64,000 nt of DNA from Blastomussa wellsi (GCA_947652115.1 OX393562.1:15116752-15180751); one strand, 5' to 3'; counted from the first letter of the stretch, positions 12,301 through 22,959 are shown. Notes: generated by a model not told the origin, from the letters alone. Translations and numbers: made by a program.

Positions 12301-15300
12301 TCAAAAATTGTGACCACTTAAAGGAGCAGTGTCACGATATTTATAGTCATTTTCTCATTTACTTTCAGTTTGAAGGAAATCCAAAAGTAAGAGTTCCCAA
12401 ATGCCGAAAAGCACCAACGGAGTAGTAAAATCCCGAAATTATACAAGGATTGCTTCGAATGACAAAAATATTGACCAATTACAAACGGCAAACTTGAAAA
12501 AAACTTGCCAGTTTTTTCAAGATGAGTTGTCCCTGACTTAGCTCCTTTAAGAAAGAACTGTCAATAAAAGAGAGAAAATGAAGTCATCACAAGCCATCAA
12601 GAAAATTAAATACTCAGGTGCCACTATTTTACGCAAGAGCCCTAATTAATATGATGTTCTTGTTTTCTCGTTTTCAAGGCTGCTGCGAGGGCTAGCTATT
12701 CTGAATCTACTCTTTGCTCCACTTCTTTGGTTCCTAAGAAATCCACCGGTAAAGCATCAAATATTACAGAATGAAGAAATAGAAGGTACAGTCTTTGCAA
12801 ATTTTATGCTATATTCTAAGCCTCGACTAGATGCCGCGTGTTGGATAATCATGTTTCCCTTAGCAATGTTCTTACCTTGACTTATATATGGTTTGCAAGG
12901 TTTTCCAAAATGTTTGATCTAGAATTTAAAATACTTTGATCCAACATTTTGTATTACGGAAACTGGAATAAGCTCTAGCCTGTTAGGTCACTGGACTTGA
13001 AAGCGGTCGTCGTCTTCGTCGTCGTTATGTATTACTTTATTATGAATTCGTTTCTTTGTTCCCCTTGTACAGTCCCACATCCATGAGACTGTATTTTCAT
13101 ATCGCCTCGTATTGAAACGAGATTGTTTTAGTTTCAGCTATTGATGGAGAAAGAGAACCAACTGCATCTTAACTGGAATCCCTTTTCTACGTCACCCCGT
13201 CATTACGTGACCGTCACGCAACGCATCTCAACAGTGAGGACAAGCGTTGCGTGACCGGACAAATAACGCCTGAAGACTAGACTGCGAGCAGTCCCCTGTT
13301 TTTCTTAGCCCGTCGAGTGCGAAGCGAAAAAATGTCCGCGCGAAACCTGGGAGTCGCCGTGTGGGCGCGTCTCCCAGGTTTCGTGCGGCCATTTTCTCGC
13401 TTCGCACTCGACGGACTATGAAAAAAGGGACTGTTCGTAGTCTACCTGAAGACTGACGTGGTACACTTCTCAACCGGAAACACAACATCGAAGATATGTG
13501 GGGCACGTGGGCCAGCAAAGCCACCGTGCCATGTATTCAACAGAATTACATAATGATATGTACAGATATATACAGGAATCAACTATGATAAAAGAAAAAC
13601 AAATGCTCCAAAGCCAGACACGAAAACCCCCAAAAAACAGCAGATGGAAAAATGAATGTGTGCCCTGACGAAAGCAGTGGTGCAACCCTCGGGGTTTCAG
13701 GGTATGCTAATGAAAAGACGTGCTAACACTATAAACAGAAAACAATAAACACAGAAACAGTCGCTAGAGAAGCGTAAACTTGGTAGGTAAAAAATACAAA
13801 ACGAAAACGAAACGTAACGCTAACACGGTGAAGGCTGACCGTAGAATTTCCTAACGGACGCAAATTACAAACTCTAATCCCACAACTCTCCGCACACCTG
13901 CTGCCTCCCAGACGTCTGATACGTGCCTGCAAAATAGTAATTTTTGCTAACTCAGGACTATCGCAAATTACATAACTTTTCTGTTGCACGTTTGAGAATA
14001 AAGTGAACGTATGGTTTTCCTCTGTTTTCATTGGTCCGTTGTATCTGTAAGCACCGCCAGTATTGTTTTTTAGGGGAGGGGGGGGGGGGGCAAGGGGGCT
14101 CTTGTCACGAAGTCACGATAGTAAATTTTCGATTTCACGAATCACGAAAAATTCACTAAGGTCACGGCATTCACGATTTATTTCTTATCTATTCACGATT
14201 CACAATCAAGGACTTTTGCATTTCACGCCTCACGTATGCGTCAATCACGATTCACGGAACAGTTTTTATGAAATCATGATTCACATAGAACAAAAAACCT
14301 GATCACGGCGTCACGAAAATACCCTTGCCCCCCCCCCCCCCCCCCCCCCTTTTAGGTTAGAGGCATGGTTGTGACATATTATCTGAAGTTTCAGAACCAA
14401 TGACATGTCTCGTTGACAGAGGTAGTGAACGACCCAAGCAAAACGGCGCCATTTGGTCTTTCGATCGCCAACGCTCCTTCTTGTCTAACTTCATCAGACG
14501 CCAATTCGTGCTAACGTTCGACTCGTAGTCAAGCTAGCTGTATAACCTGAAGAGGCTATCACATGATTCCTCTCTTTCAATAAATTTCCCTTTCCGTTTC
14601 TCTTCCCAGAGTCAACGGGCTCCTCGGTCAGCGGTTGGGTCGCCAGGGTCGCTGACCGAGGAGCCCGTTGACTCTGGGAACGAGATTGGTTTCTCTCTCT
14701 TCCCGATGCTTTGCACATTGCATTCATGATCAAGAGATCTGGGTTATAGTTTGACCGAGTTCGATCGTCATGCTGTGTTCTCTCAGACTTTGACCTCCTT
14801 CGCAGACGTTCTTCTCGTCACGCAATCTTCCTTAAGCTTAACGGGTACAACAATACAACAACAATAAACTTGATTAATATTAAACAATTAAAAGAAGAAC
14901 ATGTACAACTCGTATATAGCGTAAGCTAGTCGAAGCGAGTTGTGCAGGGAGAAAAAGAAAAGAACAAAATAAACCAATTTGTAAGCTTCAAATAATAGAC
15001 TATGAACAATGACAGGAATAAACTATAGATTCGGGTACCGCGAATTATTCAAGGGTGAACTGACAAATGCTGGGGAATGGCACGACTCGTAGTCAGTTTT
15101 TACTGCAGAAACCGGGTTAAGTTCTGGTATTACCTATGCTTAAGTCCAGGGGAATACGTATTATTCAAATATTTGGGTTGGGGTGTACCGCGTACCGTGC
15201 GCTCCCAGGACCCCCTAACCGTATTTCCTGGTATTTCAGATTTAACCCCCAAATAGCGAGGCTTCAACAAGCTTCAAATTCCTTATGGTTTAAAATCGCT

Positions 15301-17515
15301 TTTCTTGAGGGATGTTTTAGCTCTGAATTGCCAGAAATATCGATGTTGCATGGAAAGTCATTTGATACTTCTAGTTGTACAGAAAACAATTAAGCCACGC
15401 GTGTTTCTAGGCTTTATCGAGATCTTTTTTTTTTACTTTTTATTTCAGGAGGAAATTAGGTATTCAAATGGAGAGGTAGTCTGAAGTGTGAGACGTTCTC
15501 TCGCCCTAATCCTCAGGGTACACTAAAGCACAAATCAAATCAAATTATATTAATTATAAACCAAATCAAATGTAAATGTTGGTTTTGTGGAGAGGGAAAA
15601 ACCGGAGGACCCCGAGAAAAATTTCTAGCCCACATATGACGACGGCTGAATGACTCGATGGCTGAATAGCACTCCCCCCGCCCTCCAATTTACTCCTGAC
15701 CCCATCTTCTCGTCACATCCTTTTGATGCACATCATTTTAGCAACGTCGTTCCCAGGGTCTCCTAACGAGGTTGATCATTTTAGCAGTGGATCAAATTGT
15801 GTTTGACTTTGATTCGCCAACATTTCTACGGCACGCCAATGAAAATCTGTTACGGATGTCCGGGCAAGAGAGGTTTTTTTCCACAGTATTGGTTTCCTTC
15901 GTATTATTTTTTTGTTAAAATAGCAAAAACGACAAACTTAGCTCCTTGCCATCAACATCGGTAGATTTTAGGGAATTTGGGCTCATCCTCGGCGTAAGAA
16001 CCTGTGACCAGTGACGTAAAACAAAGAACGAACAAGACAACAATAACCTCGAAACAATACAGAACACGGACACAATAGCTCCAAAACAAAGAAAAAAGTG
16101 ACAGGTTCTTACACCGAGGACTACAGAATATTCCTGATGAATGACGCGCTGCGATGTGTTTAATTTTACGCAACTAGCTAGCTACCGTTGTTTATTAGCT
16201 CGTGTAAACAGTTCACTTCTGTTTACATTTTTCTGAATCCAACCGGCAAATGCGAAAATCTTATCAAATGCTGGCGGGAAGCCCATCAAGTGATGTAAGG
16301 TTCCCAGTCGACAATCCCAGCCCAGTGCAAATCGCAGAAGGTTTATTGGCTTCTTTATTCAACGAGGTCATTTATTAAACACACGAAGTATCGCTTTAGA
16401 AAATGGTCAAGGATACTCTTTTTGTGGTCGATTGGCAGTCTCGAGGGGCAATGCGTCATCAATCCATTAGCACGATTAAAATAGGACAATGTGACACGTT
16501 TGTCTTTGTGTTCGACACGTATGTGCAGATGTTAATCAAAAACTTGGGGCGCGTGGGAGGTTTGTTTTATCTCTGTTTGTTTAGTGTCGTAAACAAATGA
16601 CTAAAAAGAAACTCTCTTACAAAAGAGTACTTTCAATTCTTAAGACAGACCAATTAATTTGTTGGCTTAAACTGACAAAAAGAAATTTGATGCGATCCGG
16701 TTTTCTCTGAGTAACAAAAGAGACAACAAAGATATTTCGGTTTCTAAGTGAAACTGAAACCATCTGTTGCACAGGTTGGGAAACTAAAGACATGAAATCC
16801 TGTCCGCCCATTTTATCTGTTTTGGCTTCTTTGCTCTTTCCGACTGACAGATACCGTTTAACACCTCAGCTTTCAGGAAATACCCCTTCGTTTTCCGCGT
16901 TAGCTTCTCAGATATTTTTTGTCTGTCCACGTCCGCTGCTCGGCTATATTACATTATCTTAATTTTCGTGTGTTTTCCATGGCAAACAATCCATTCATTA
17001 ATAATAATGTCACTGTTAAAACCCTAACTAAACATATGAAAAAGCAATTGGAATTCCAATGCACCAAACCCTACCTGGGAAGGCAATTTGATAGTTCCCA
17101 GGTAGTTCAAACTTATGCGACAAAATCGGTGTCGCATGATCGCTACCCAGTTTTCAGGATTGATACTGATTTCCTTCCGTACATAGCGTCCATGAAAATA
17201 TACCAGAATTAGCAGATTTGGAGAGTAATATAATTTGCCAATTAGATTTCATAGTCCTACTGAAATAATTATTTCAAAGCGGATATCGCACACGGGTTCG
17301 CGAAGTTTTACTACTCGGAATATTTTCAATGTATTTCTGCCACAGGTGTTGAGTAGGGAAGTCTTGAAATTTTGCCCACTTTTGTCATTGTCTTAAAAGG
17401 AACAGCTTTGCAGGGTCAGTTAGGTTAATAATATGACTGGTTTCTCTTCACAGTTCAATATCTATTTTACAACTTGAAGAATGGTCTTGACAGAAATACT
17501 GTTCAACGCAAGTGA
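606..17515 (+). CDS. Vesicular amine/acetylcholine transporter (SLC18A family), 3' part, 13 exons
   Basis: Proton-coupled antiporter of the major facilitator superfamily that in other animals loads monoamines or acetylcholine into secretory vesicles. Exons: 606-698, 1372-1461, 1864-1904, 3750-3807, 4994-5089, 5896-5974, 6464-6515, 7188-7251, 10930-10981, 11894-11961, 12051-12096, 12679-12785, and probably 17454-17515 ending in TGA. All junctions are GT-AG and the phases join without a break. Signature pieces read in order are PDDDERGTAIGIAMG, LAGPPFGG, SDPYILIASGAICF, LEPTLPIWLLETM, MVDASMAPALAYLVDIR and HASVYGSVFAIEDF. These match the SLC18A1/2/3 group better than SLC18B1. The TM10 aspartate (AIEDF) is present. 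Where vertebrate VMATs carry Asp in TM11 the sequence reads ILNLLFAP. The N-terminal third, including TM1 and the lumenal loop, lies left of the window. VMAT and VAChT cannot be told apart from this part alone. Confidence is high for the family and moderate for the last exon. Confidence 0.9.
1462..3749. other. Early introns of the transporter gene with decayed repeats
   Basis: Apart from the 41-base exon at 1864-1904 this stretch is non-coding. It holds two tetranucleotide-tailed repeats (near 1671 and 2139), a perfect AT palindrome at 2260-2290, and three imperfect copies of a unit containing ACACCAGTTGT and TTAGAGAGATGT between about 3480 and 3700. A related fragment lies at 3065-3110. No conserved reading frame was seen. 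Confidence 0.6.
2139..2215 (-). repeat. Retroposon 3' end with (ATGT)n tail
   Basis: On the minus strand the order is GGGAAAGTCAATAAAGT followed directly by (ATGT)n. That is a 3' end with an AATAAA word and a tetranucleotide tail, as seen in some animal LINEs and SINEs. A similar, more decayed arrangement lies at about 1671-1720. No reverse transcriptase frame is attached, so these are fragments. The class is inferred from the tail only. Confidence 0.5.
5630..5845. repeat. (GACT)n / (GGCT)n low-complexity tract
   Basis: About 200 bases of GACT units degrade into GGCT and GATT variants. It sits in the intron just before the exon at 5896. It has no spacers and so is not a CRISPR-like array. 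Confidence 0.85.
6294..6431. mobile_element. Fold-back MITE-like element, 138 bp
   Basis: The left arm reads ATAATTTGGTTTTATCAACT and the right arm is its near-perfect inverse ending CCAAATTATAT. The stems are about 45 bases. The centre contains GACATTTCGAGCGTTAGCCC. The element ends 32 bases before the transporter exon at 6464. It encodes nothing, so a non-autonomous DNA element is inferred. Confidence 0.7.
6765..6955. repeat. Dispersed repeat, copy 1 (second copy near 44545)
   Basis: Words shared with 44545-44755 include GACGAACTTCGAGGTGTT, GGAAATGTGATGAAACA and CTCGAGTGTTTGATATATCT. Both copies also contain AATTAAGATCA, followed by CAAACCACG. They lie in introns of different genes. Confidence 0.75.
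7431..7671. mobile_element. Fold-back MITE-like element, 241 bp
   Basis: The termini are ACAGCGCGATGCGCCTAAG and the inverse CTTAGGCGCGTCGCGCTGT. Arms of about 95 bases include GCCAATCAGAGAGCGTGAAT and its inverse, and the loop is about 45 bases. It lies in the transporter intron after the exon at 7188-7251. Overlapping reading frames in it are products of the palindrome. Confidence 0.8.
8011..8256. mobile_element. Fold-back MITE-like element, 246 bp
   Basis: The termini are CATTGCCCAGTTTCATACCG and its inverse at the right end. An inner pair, GGACTTTCGCGGACAAATT and AATTTGTCCGCTAAAGTCC, follows. No coding capacity. A related terminal sequence, ATTTCATACCGCGGGACTGGG (minus strand), lies near 9326-9350, suggesting a related family. 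Confidence 0.78.
9000..9320. mobile_element. Fold-back element with ~150-bp arms
   Basis: CCGTATATTATGGGATTATT at 9003 is matched inversely at about 9298-9318, and similarity continues through arms of about 150 bases to a short loop near 9152-9172. The two opposed reading frames here mirror each other and should not be annotated as proteins. Confidence 0.75.
9351..9531. mobile_element. Fold-back MITE-like element, 181 bp
   Basis: AATAGGCCATTTCCGAGTTC opens the element and the inverse GAACTCGTAAATGGCCTATT closes it. Inner arms contain GAGTCTAAGTGC and its inverse. A partial relative (TTTCGCACTTAGACTC) is near 58013-58028. Confidence 0.75.
11140..11768. mobile_element. TTAA-bounded non-autonomous element, 629 bp, copy 1
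   Basis: The termini are TTAAGACGGAATCC and the inverse GGATTCCGTCTTAA. The interior is an imperfect direct duplication of about 235 bases: ACAACAATTTCTTATCAGAG occurs at about 11282 and 11510, each followed by a CAGTGGAA-TTCGAAATTTG block. A truncated copy in the opposite orientation lies at 62912-63500. The TTAA ends resemble piggyBac-type insertion, but the class is not proven. It lies in a transporter intron. Confidence 0.75.
13211..13257. repeat. Short hairpin repeat, GTCACGCAACGC family, copy 1
   Basis: CCGTCACGCAACGC is matched inversely by GCGTTGCGTGACC across about 20 bases. The same terminal word forms a hairpin at 46868-46922. Confidence 0.6.
13274..13444. mobile_element. Fold-back MITE-like element, 171 bp
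   Basis: The termini are AGACTAGACTGCGAGCAGTC and, inverted, GACTGTTCGTAGTCT. Inner arms contain CGTCGAGTGCGAAGCG and its inverse, and CCTGGGAGTCGCC opposes GGCGCGTCTCCCAGG at the tip. GC-rich against an AT-rich background. Confidence 0.8.
14066..14345. mobile_element. Element with G-tract/C-tract ends and iterated TCACGATTCACG words
   Basis: It opens with a long G run plus CAAGGGGGCTCTTGTCACGA and closes with TCACGAAAATACCCTTG plus a long C run, so its ends are inverted. The interior repeats TCACGA/TTCACG words more than ten times. A non-autonomous element with motif arrays is inferred. Confidence 0.65.
14603..14680. repeat. Perfect 31-bp inverted repeat (hairpin)
   Basis: Arms 14603-14633 and 14650-14680 are exact reverse complements (TTCCCAGAGTCAACGGGCTC and onward), with a 16-base loop. 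Strikingly exact and GC-rich, so probably a recent or actively maintained fold-back end. Confidence 0.85.
15978..16126. mobile_element. Imperfect fold-back element
   Basis: CCTCGGCGTAAGAACCTGT is opposed by ACAGGTTCTTACACCGAGG, with an AC-rich interior of about 110 bases. No coding content. Confidence 0.55.
17454..17515 (+). CDS. Probable terminal coding exon of the SLC18A-type transporter
   Basis: A pyrimidine-rich tract and CAG end at 17453. The phase-1 carry from the exon ending at 12785 then gives VQYLFYNLKNGLDRNTVQRK and a TGA at 17513-17515. An AATAAA lies about 45 bases further on, near 17560. The tail has no recognisable conserved motif, but cytosolic tails of this family vary. The alternative is readthrough of the 12786 donor, which would add about 30 unrelated residues before a stop. 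The 4.7-kb intron makes this call uncertain. Confidence 0.45.
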
Positions 17516-20434
17516 GTTTTCGCGAGAACGGATGAAGACGCTATCGAAAGCGAAATTTAATAAAATGGTGGATATTTACCAGATGGAGTGCCCACAATTT
17601 TTTTCGCTAAAATAAAACTTGCGGAATTTATTAGCGCTGGTTGCAGGTGGTCGTCTGACCAGCTTTGGAGGTGATACAAATGCCCCATGCTTCTGATCTG
17701 ATCAAAACATTTTCTGTTTGAGGGGGATTCCCGGAACAATGCTGTTTGTATCAACTTTTCACACCATATGGCGCCATGTTTTGGATTGTTTTCCAGTTAG
17801 TGACCGCATTTAGCGATATTTTGATCTCATTTATTTTAAAATGCAGGTGTCTGATGCCAGTAAATTCACAGCTGAGAAAAATGATCAATTTTAGCACGAC
17901 TATCAACAAGCTACAGAATTTTGAGCAGATGCCATGGTCTGTCATTGCAAGATTTGAGAAGTGACATTTTTCCGTTTTTTTTTTTTAATTTTAGAGCAAA
18001 CTATGCGAAGAAATGATTGGTAAAGAACGTGCTTGTCTGGCTGACTTCCGGTTCAGCAACACTGCCCGACCATGGTCAATTATCACGTCCCTTTGTGTCT
18101 TTTGTTCATTTTTTGACAGGTCAGTTGTCAATTTTGGCGCGAGATTAGAGCCGCTTCACTCTGATTTCGCGTCTGCAAAACGAAACAAAAACTATGCTCG
18201 ATTTTCACGCGCATTCTTGGGTTTGAAAATTCGTTAACAACAGAAATGAATTATTCCAATGAAATATCAGATAACATACAAAACGCCCAGATCGATTTAA
18301 TGTTGTTTGAGAGTTCGGCCATCAAATATTGAAACGTAGACGGGAAATTGCTCTACCGCCGCGCTCAAACCATTCTTCGAGAACTGAGAATGAATTAAAG
18401 ATGCTCTTCCAAGTTTTTAAATTGATCTCGGTGACACGTTTTTTTATCTTTACCCACACCAAAACAGAACCCACAAATTAACTCGATTTGCATTACAATC
18501 GCGATGTGCTTGCGGCTTTCAAAGGTGTAAGCGTGTATCGATTGTTTCGCTCTATAATTGCATTTCTGTTTACGAGCTTGATTACAGGTAATTTCCTTTC
18601 TTTCAAAGGCTTTGACAGTCGGCTGACTTTCTGAATTATTCTAGCCATAATTTGCATACTGCACGCGTTGTGAATTCTTAAATAAGTTCATGTCCTTTGT
18701 GGTCAGTTGGCTTTTCAGCGTCCGCTTTCTTCGGCGCGACGCTTGTTCTTGCAATGTTTTCAGAGGGGCAGCGAAACAAAACGGATCTCCAGGATTCTAA
18801 AATCAAGTTCTCGTTAAATCACGCTGATTTCTTTTGTTGCTCACTGTGACTCTTGCAGAGCACAATTCGTGAAAAAATATATCCGTATTGAAAGACCAGC
18901 TGCCCTTCTTAGTGACGTAAACAAAGACAACAAAGAGACTTGAGCATAGCTATCAAAAGCAACCTTTCCATGGCTTCAAAAGAAATGTACTCACTTGGAA
19001 ATCTAACCTGTAAAATTGAAAGAACTCCTGTGAATGCTTATGAACATTATCCAATCGCTGTAAGCCTTTCTAGGCTCGAAAACTATAACGGCTTCGTCGT
19101 TTTCGACCAACTCGCCGAAAGCACATGGTTTGTTTACATTGACCTCGAAAAAATTTTACTCGTTCGACAGCATGATCGCTTCTTTATTTATCGCTCGATC
19201 TCAAACGCAAAAGCTGATAGCGAATAAGACAGTGTACATTCTGATTGAAATACGGTTTGCTAAGGTTCTAAAAAGTATGAAATCTTACTGTAATCTAACG
19301 AATTCATTGGCGCATAAAGACAGAAAGCGCGCGAAAGAAACAAAAATCTTAGAGATTGAGGAATTCACGAAAGAAGGATCGCAAACACAGGCAGCAACAA
19401 AAACACAGACACTGTAGTAGAAATTGCAAAACGAGGTTTTAATCTTTCTCTTCCTTTCAATAAGCCATACAAAATTTCTCCTTTGATATTAGAATTAGCT
19501 TAATGTATAAATACAAATCGTACTCAAAACTTTCCGACGTTGGAATAAAGGATGTCAGTTTTAATATTAAAAAAAACTTTCTCATAAACCTTGATTTTTT
19601 CACGACATCATTTGCAGCCAGTATTTAGAACACAGCTGTTAAAAATTACAATAAAATTCATTCAAAAATCCACCTCTACAACCAGGTAGCATTAAACCTA
19701 CTTTCAAAGTAGTAAATTTCTACATCGTAAATATCGACAAATTATTGAAAAACCTCCCTTAGAGAAGAATTGGGAATTATAAAACACATTATTAATCATA
19801 ATCTCTTAGTTTCTGGGCCAAATTCTTAATCAACACTTTCATATTAAAATACTTTACACTTAGAGGATGAAAATTCAATATTGTATTCTGCTACAATTCG
19901 AAAATTTTACATAGATACATATTCGATAAGTTAAACCTCTAACTATCCAACCACTGGGGTAAAATATTGTAATTTCCGCAACATTTACACAACATCTTCT
20001 GTGGGGAACTAAATACTAAATTTTAACAATAATCTTCCTGAAATTTCTGTTCTGAATGCAGATCGCCGCGAATTAACCGAACAAAACATGGAAGCCAACC
20101 TCACGTAGAACTTGAAGGCTCGAAAGCGAAAGTGAATACTAACATTACTGTACTAACACGCCTTGAATGAAAGAGGCCTTAATAATACGAATAGCAGCAA
20201 TCTGCACCGTCATTTGTGGGTTTTGTTACATAAACTCAATAATAATTTAGCTCACTGTGATCGTTGCGCTGCTGCACGCTGTCTTGGAAATAGTAAGCGA
20301 TCCATGTTGTAAACAAATAACACAACAACCCGAATATAAATTTAAAATCGGCATATAAACTCTAAATTTACCCTTAAAAAATCTTTACATAATAATTTCA
20401 CGCTAAGTCTTACTTTAGAATCTGCGAGGAAAGT
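17516..20434. other. Intergenic region between transporter and nanos 3' ends
   Basis: The transporter (plus) and nanos (minus) converge here. The strongly AT-rich 19440-20434 stretch probably includes the nanos 3' UTR. Reading frames at 17746-17964, 18013-18237 and 18940-19417 lack recognisable motifs and were not called. Confidence 0.5.
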
Positions 20435-21130
20435 TCAGCGACTCCGTTTGGGGAGAACACGATTCCTGGGCACCTTCGGCAATTGACCGCCATTGCCTTG
20501 CGCTTGCTGGTTTTGCGGACAATACTTGATGGTGTGCGACTCATCGCCGCTTGCTTTGCAGATTGGACAGGTATATGCTCTCAAAATAGGACATGTCGTC
20601 TTGCCATCCGGACCTTTCAGTTGATGAGATGAGAAGACCTCCTCGCTTTCACCGTTGTTTCTGCAGAACACGCACACGTTTTGGCGATTCGAGACCGGAG
20701 CGGGAGCTCTCGTAGACGGTTTAATCCGTCGGCTTGGCGGCAAAACGGCTTCTTTCCGCTTGGAAGCTGCACTGTGCATTAGCGATGAAGAGTTAAACGG
20801 CTGGAAAGGCCCATCTCCAAAGTGATCAGTGAACGAATCACAGCTACCAGATGATGAATTTTCGGAATCGATGCTGTCAAAGCGGTCACGTCTTGGCGGC
20901 AATTTGCTGACTCCAAAATTTTCACCAGTTAAATAGTCGAAGTCATTGTTCGCTTGTCTTACTCTTTGCACCAAGTTGCTCAAGCCAAAATAATCATTGA
21001 ACATGTGAAACTCGTTTCTCTGCAAATCGTCCGTCTCTGGAGGGCACGTTAACGACTTTATCTCCTCGTCATCCGAGTCCAAGAAGTTACTTGGAATGAG
21101 CGTTTTCAGCATTACTTCGCTTAGCGACAT
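20435..21130 (-). CDS. nanos: Nanos homologue, translational repressor with double CCHC zinc finger
   Basis: RNA-binding post-transcriptional repressor that in animals works with Pumilio and the CCR4-NOT deadenylase in germline and stem cells. The single 231-codon exon is complete from ATG to stop. The C-terminal zinc fingers are perfect: C153-x2-C156-x12-H169-x10-C180, then C188-x2-C191-x7-H199-x4-C204. The N-terminal part is acidic and serine-rich. Residues 41-50 read FHMFNDYFGL, close to the NOT1-interacting motif FxxWxDYLxL of vertebrate Nanos. The tail is basic (NRVLPKRSR). The ATG was chosen because it starts the frame with A at -3 and the methionine fits a natural N-terminus. It is convergent with the transporter on the left and divergent from shootin on the right. 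Cnidarians often have two nanos genes; which paralogue this is cannot be decided here. Confidence 0.95.
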   Translation of the reverse strand: MSLSEVMLKTLIPSNFLDSDDEEIKSLTCPPETDDLQRNEFHMFNDYFGLSNLVQRVRQANNDFDYLTGENFGVSKLPPRRDRFDSIDSENSSSGSCDSFTDHFGDGPFQPFNSSSLMHSAASKRKEAVLPPSRRIKPSTRAPAPVSNRQNVCVFCRNNGESEEVFSSHQLKGPDGKTTCPILRAYTCPICKASGDESHTIKYCPQNQQAQGNGGQLPKVPRNRVLPKRSR

Positions 21131-21381
21131 CTTTCGTTTCAGTGATGCTTTTACGAACCCACGTTGAAAGGTCAGGCTTCCCTTTTCACTCCAGACGTGA
21201 ATCGCGGTGTAGAATTTACGTTCTCTCTCTGCCAGAGGGCAGATTAGTGCTTGTTTGTCAATGCAACCCTGAAACTCGCATGGGAATCAGCGGGACGTAG
21301 TTTTTTTGAAGCAGTGCAAGGGAGGCGTGACTTTGCTACTCAATCAGTTGTCAAAAAGTGTCATACTGCGCTTGCGCTTTA

Positions 21382-21389
21382 TGACGTCA
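21382..21389. promoter_or_regulatory. Candidate CRE (TGACGTCA) upstream of nanos
   Basis: A perfect TGACGTCA palindrome lies about 250 bases upstream of the nanos ATG. This is a plausible CREB/ATF site by sequence only; one 8-mer match is weak evidence. Confidence 0.3.
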
Positions 21390-22959
21390 AATGAGCTGAT
21401 AATGGCATACACACGGGGATAGCGAAAGGAGTAAATTTTCGCACCTCACAAAATGACCTACTTTTTATCTCTGTGTGAAATCGAGAACGTTGCTCTTAAA
21501 AGCGATTGAGGGAATTTTTCCAAAAGACACTATTTTACGCACTAGGGGGCTTATTCTCCATAGCGCTAAACGAAATCAAAACATTTTGGCACCCCTCCCA
21601 AAAGAGTTCAAGTCGCTAAGTCATGTTCACCGAAGCATGTCCGATTGATTTTGACAGGTTCCTTTTTTCATCAACAGCGTGGATTACAGTGTCATTCAAG
21701 GGACTCCAGGGCGCCAAATCACTCCAATTACGTATTATTTCACCTCCAATCACAAAGCTGCCTTCAAATATCTATTGTCATGGAAATACAGTGTACACAA
21801 TTAAGCAATCTTGTCACGCTGACAGCTCACTAATTTCCCTTTCGTGAAACAATTCGTTGGCCTTTGTAAGCAAGGGTCGGGAGCAGCATAGTGTAAAAAT
21901 AAACACTTTCAAAGTCTGCTATTCAATTGGTTATTAGTTTTTCATTAGAGCGTGAAATCGTTTGGGCCCTCCGCTGAGATTCGATCCGAATTTGTTAATT
22001 AAAGTTGCTGTTTTTCAATTGCTAATCAGAGGTAAAGTTGCCTAGAGAGACTCTCTGCTGAGCTCAGTGGAACGGTAAATCCGATTTCAGCTTTTTTAGA
22101 AGTGTGCGATGATATAAATCAGGCATCAAATACGAACAGATTACTTCAGAGACCTCTGTCGTTGACAGATTCGAAGCAAGGTGATAAATGCCTATCACCA
22201 TCTTATAAATAACCAAATAACGAAGGCTAATATGCAGGACGGTCAACCGAATCAGCTGGGTTTGTTTCTCGCATTTCAAGTTTTTGTCCGTCTAAACCCA
22301 GAAAACAATGTTGTTAATTTCACACTGGCGAACGATTAAAATTGTTATGATTAAGTGTCCAAAAATAAAATAAATAAATGTAAAATTATTCAGATCAACA
22401 GCCGGCAGTGACCACCCCGCAGTATAACTGTCAAATAAAATATTTCTTCGGCAAAATAATTTAGATATATAAAATGAATATAAACAGGGATAAAAGAAAG
22501 CTTTCCTTTTCTGAAAAACAGTCAGCCCTTAACTTTCTTGTCTTGCTGTGTCAATGAGGCGCCAAGAACTGAAAGTGATGAGAAAAGTAAAATGCTGCAT
22601 TTCACGTTTCTATGGATCTCGAGGCAATTTTAATTATTTTTTTGCTATCGATCAGATCGCGCAGGGTTCGCGGTTTCTCAGTCATGATATCAACGAAACG
22701 CAGTCTAACTTTAGACCATTTTCGATCTTGGTTATAAATCACACAGTTGGTACGTGTACGGGTCTACGTACGTGGTCTCACCGCAAACAAGTTGTTGCAA
22801 CCGCGTAGAAGGGTAGGGGGTGCTATCACTCTTGTCGTATGGGTCTTTCAATTGGAGGAAGGGGGTGATTTCAATCAGAAGGTAAAGGCGTCCCATCTTC
22901 GCCAGAGAGCCTGTCAAGCTATACTACTCCTCGACCGCCTCAATGGAGGGATGCCTAAC

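Larger units (their letters stand above)
12786..17453. other. 4.7-kb last intron of the transporter (if the terminal exon is right)
   Basis: Non-coding stretch with fold-back elements at 13211-13257, 13274-13444, 14066-14345 and 14603-14680, and an imperfect one at about 15978-16126. No further SLC18-like exon was recognised. Confidence 0.55.

Noticed and set aside
13228..13524. 98-codon minus-strand frame
   Set aside because: It runs through a 171-base fold-back element; coding potential is an artefact of the GC-rich palindrome.
18940..19417. Two overlapping 95-codon frames
   Set aside because: The first starts at TTG, neither has a recognised motif, and base composition is like the surrounding intergenic DNA.
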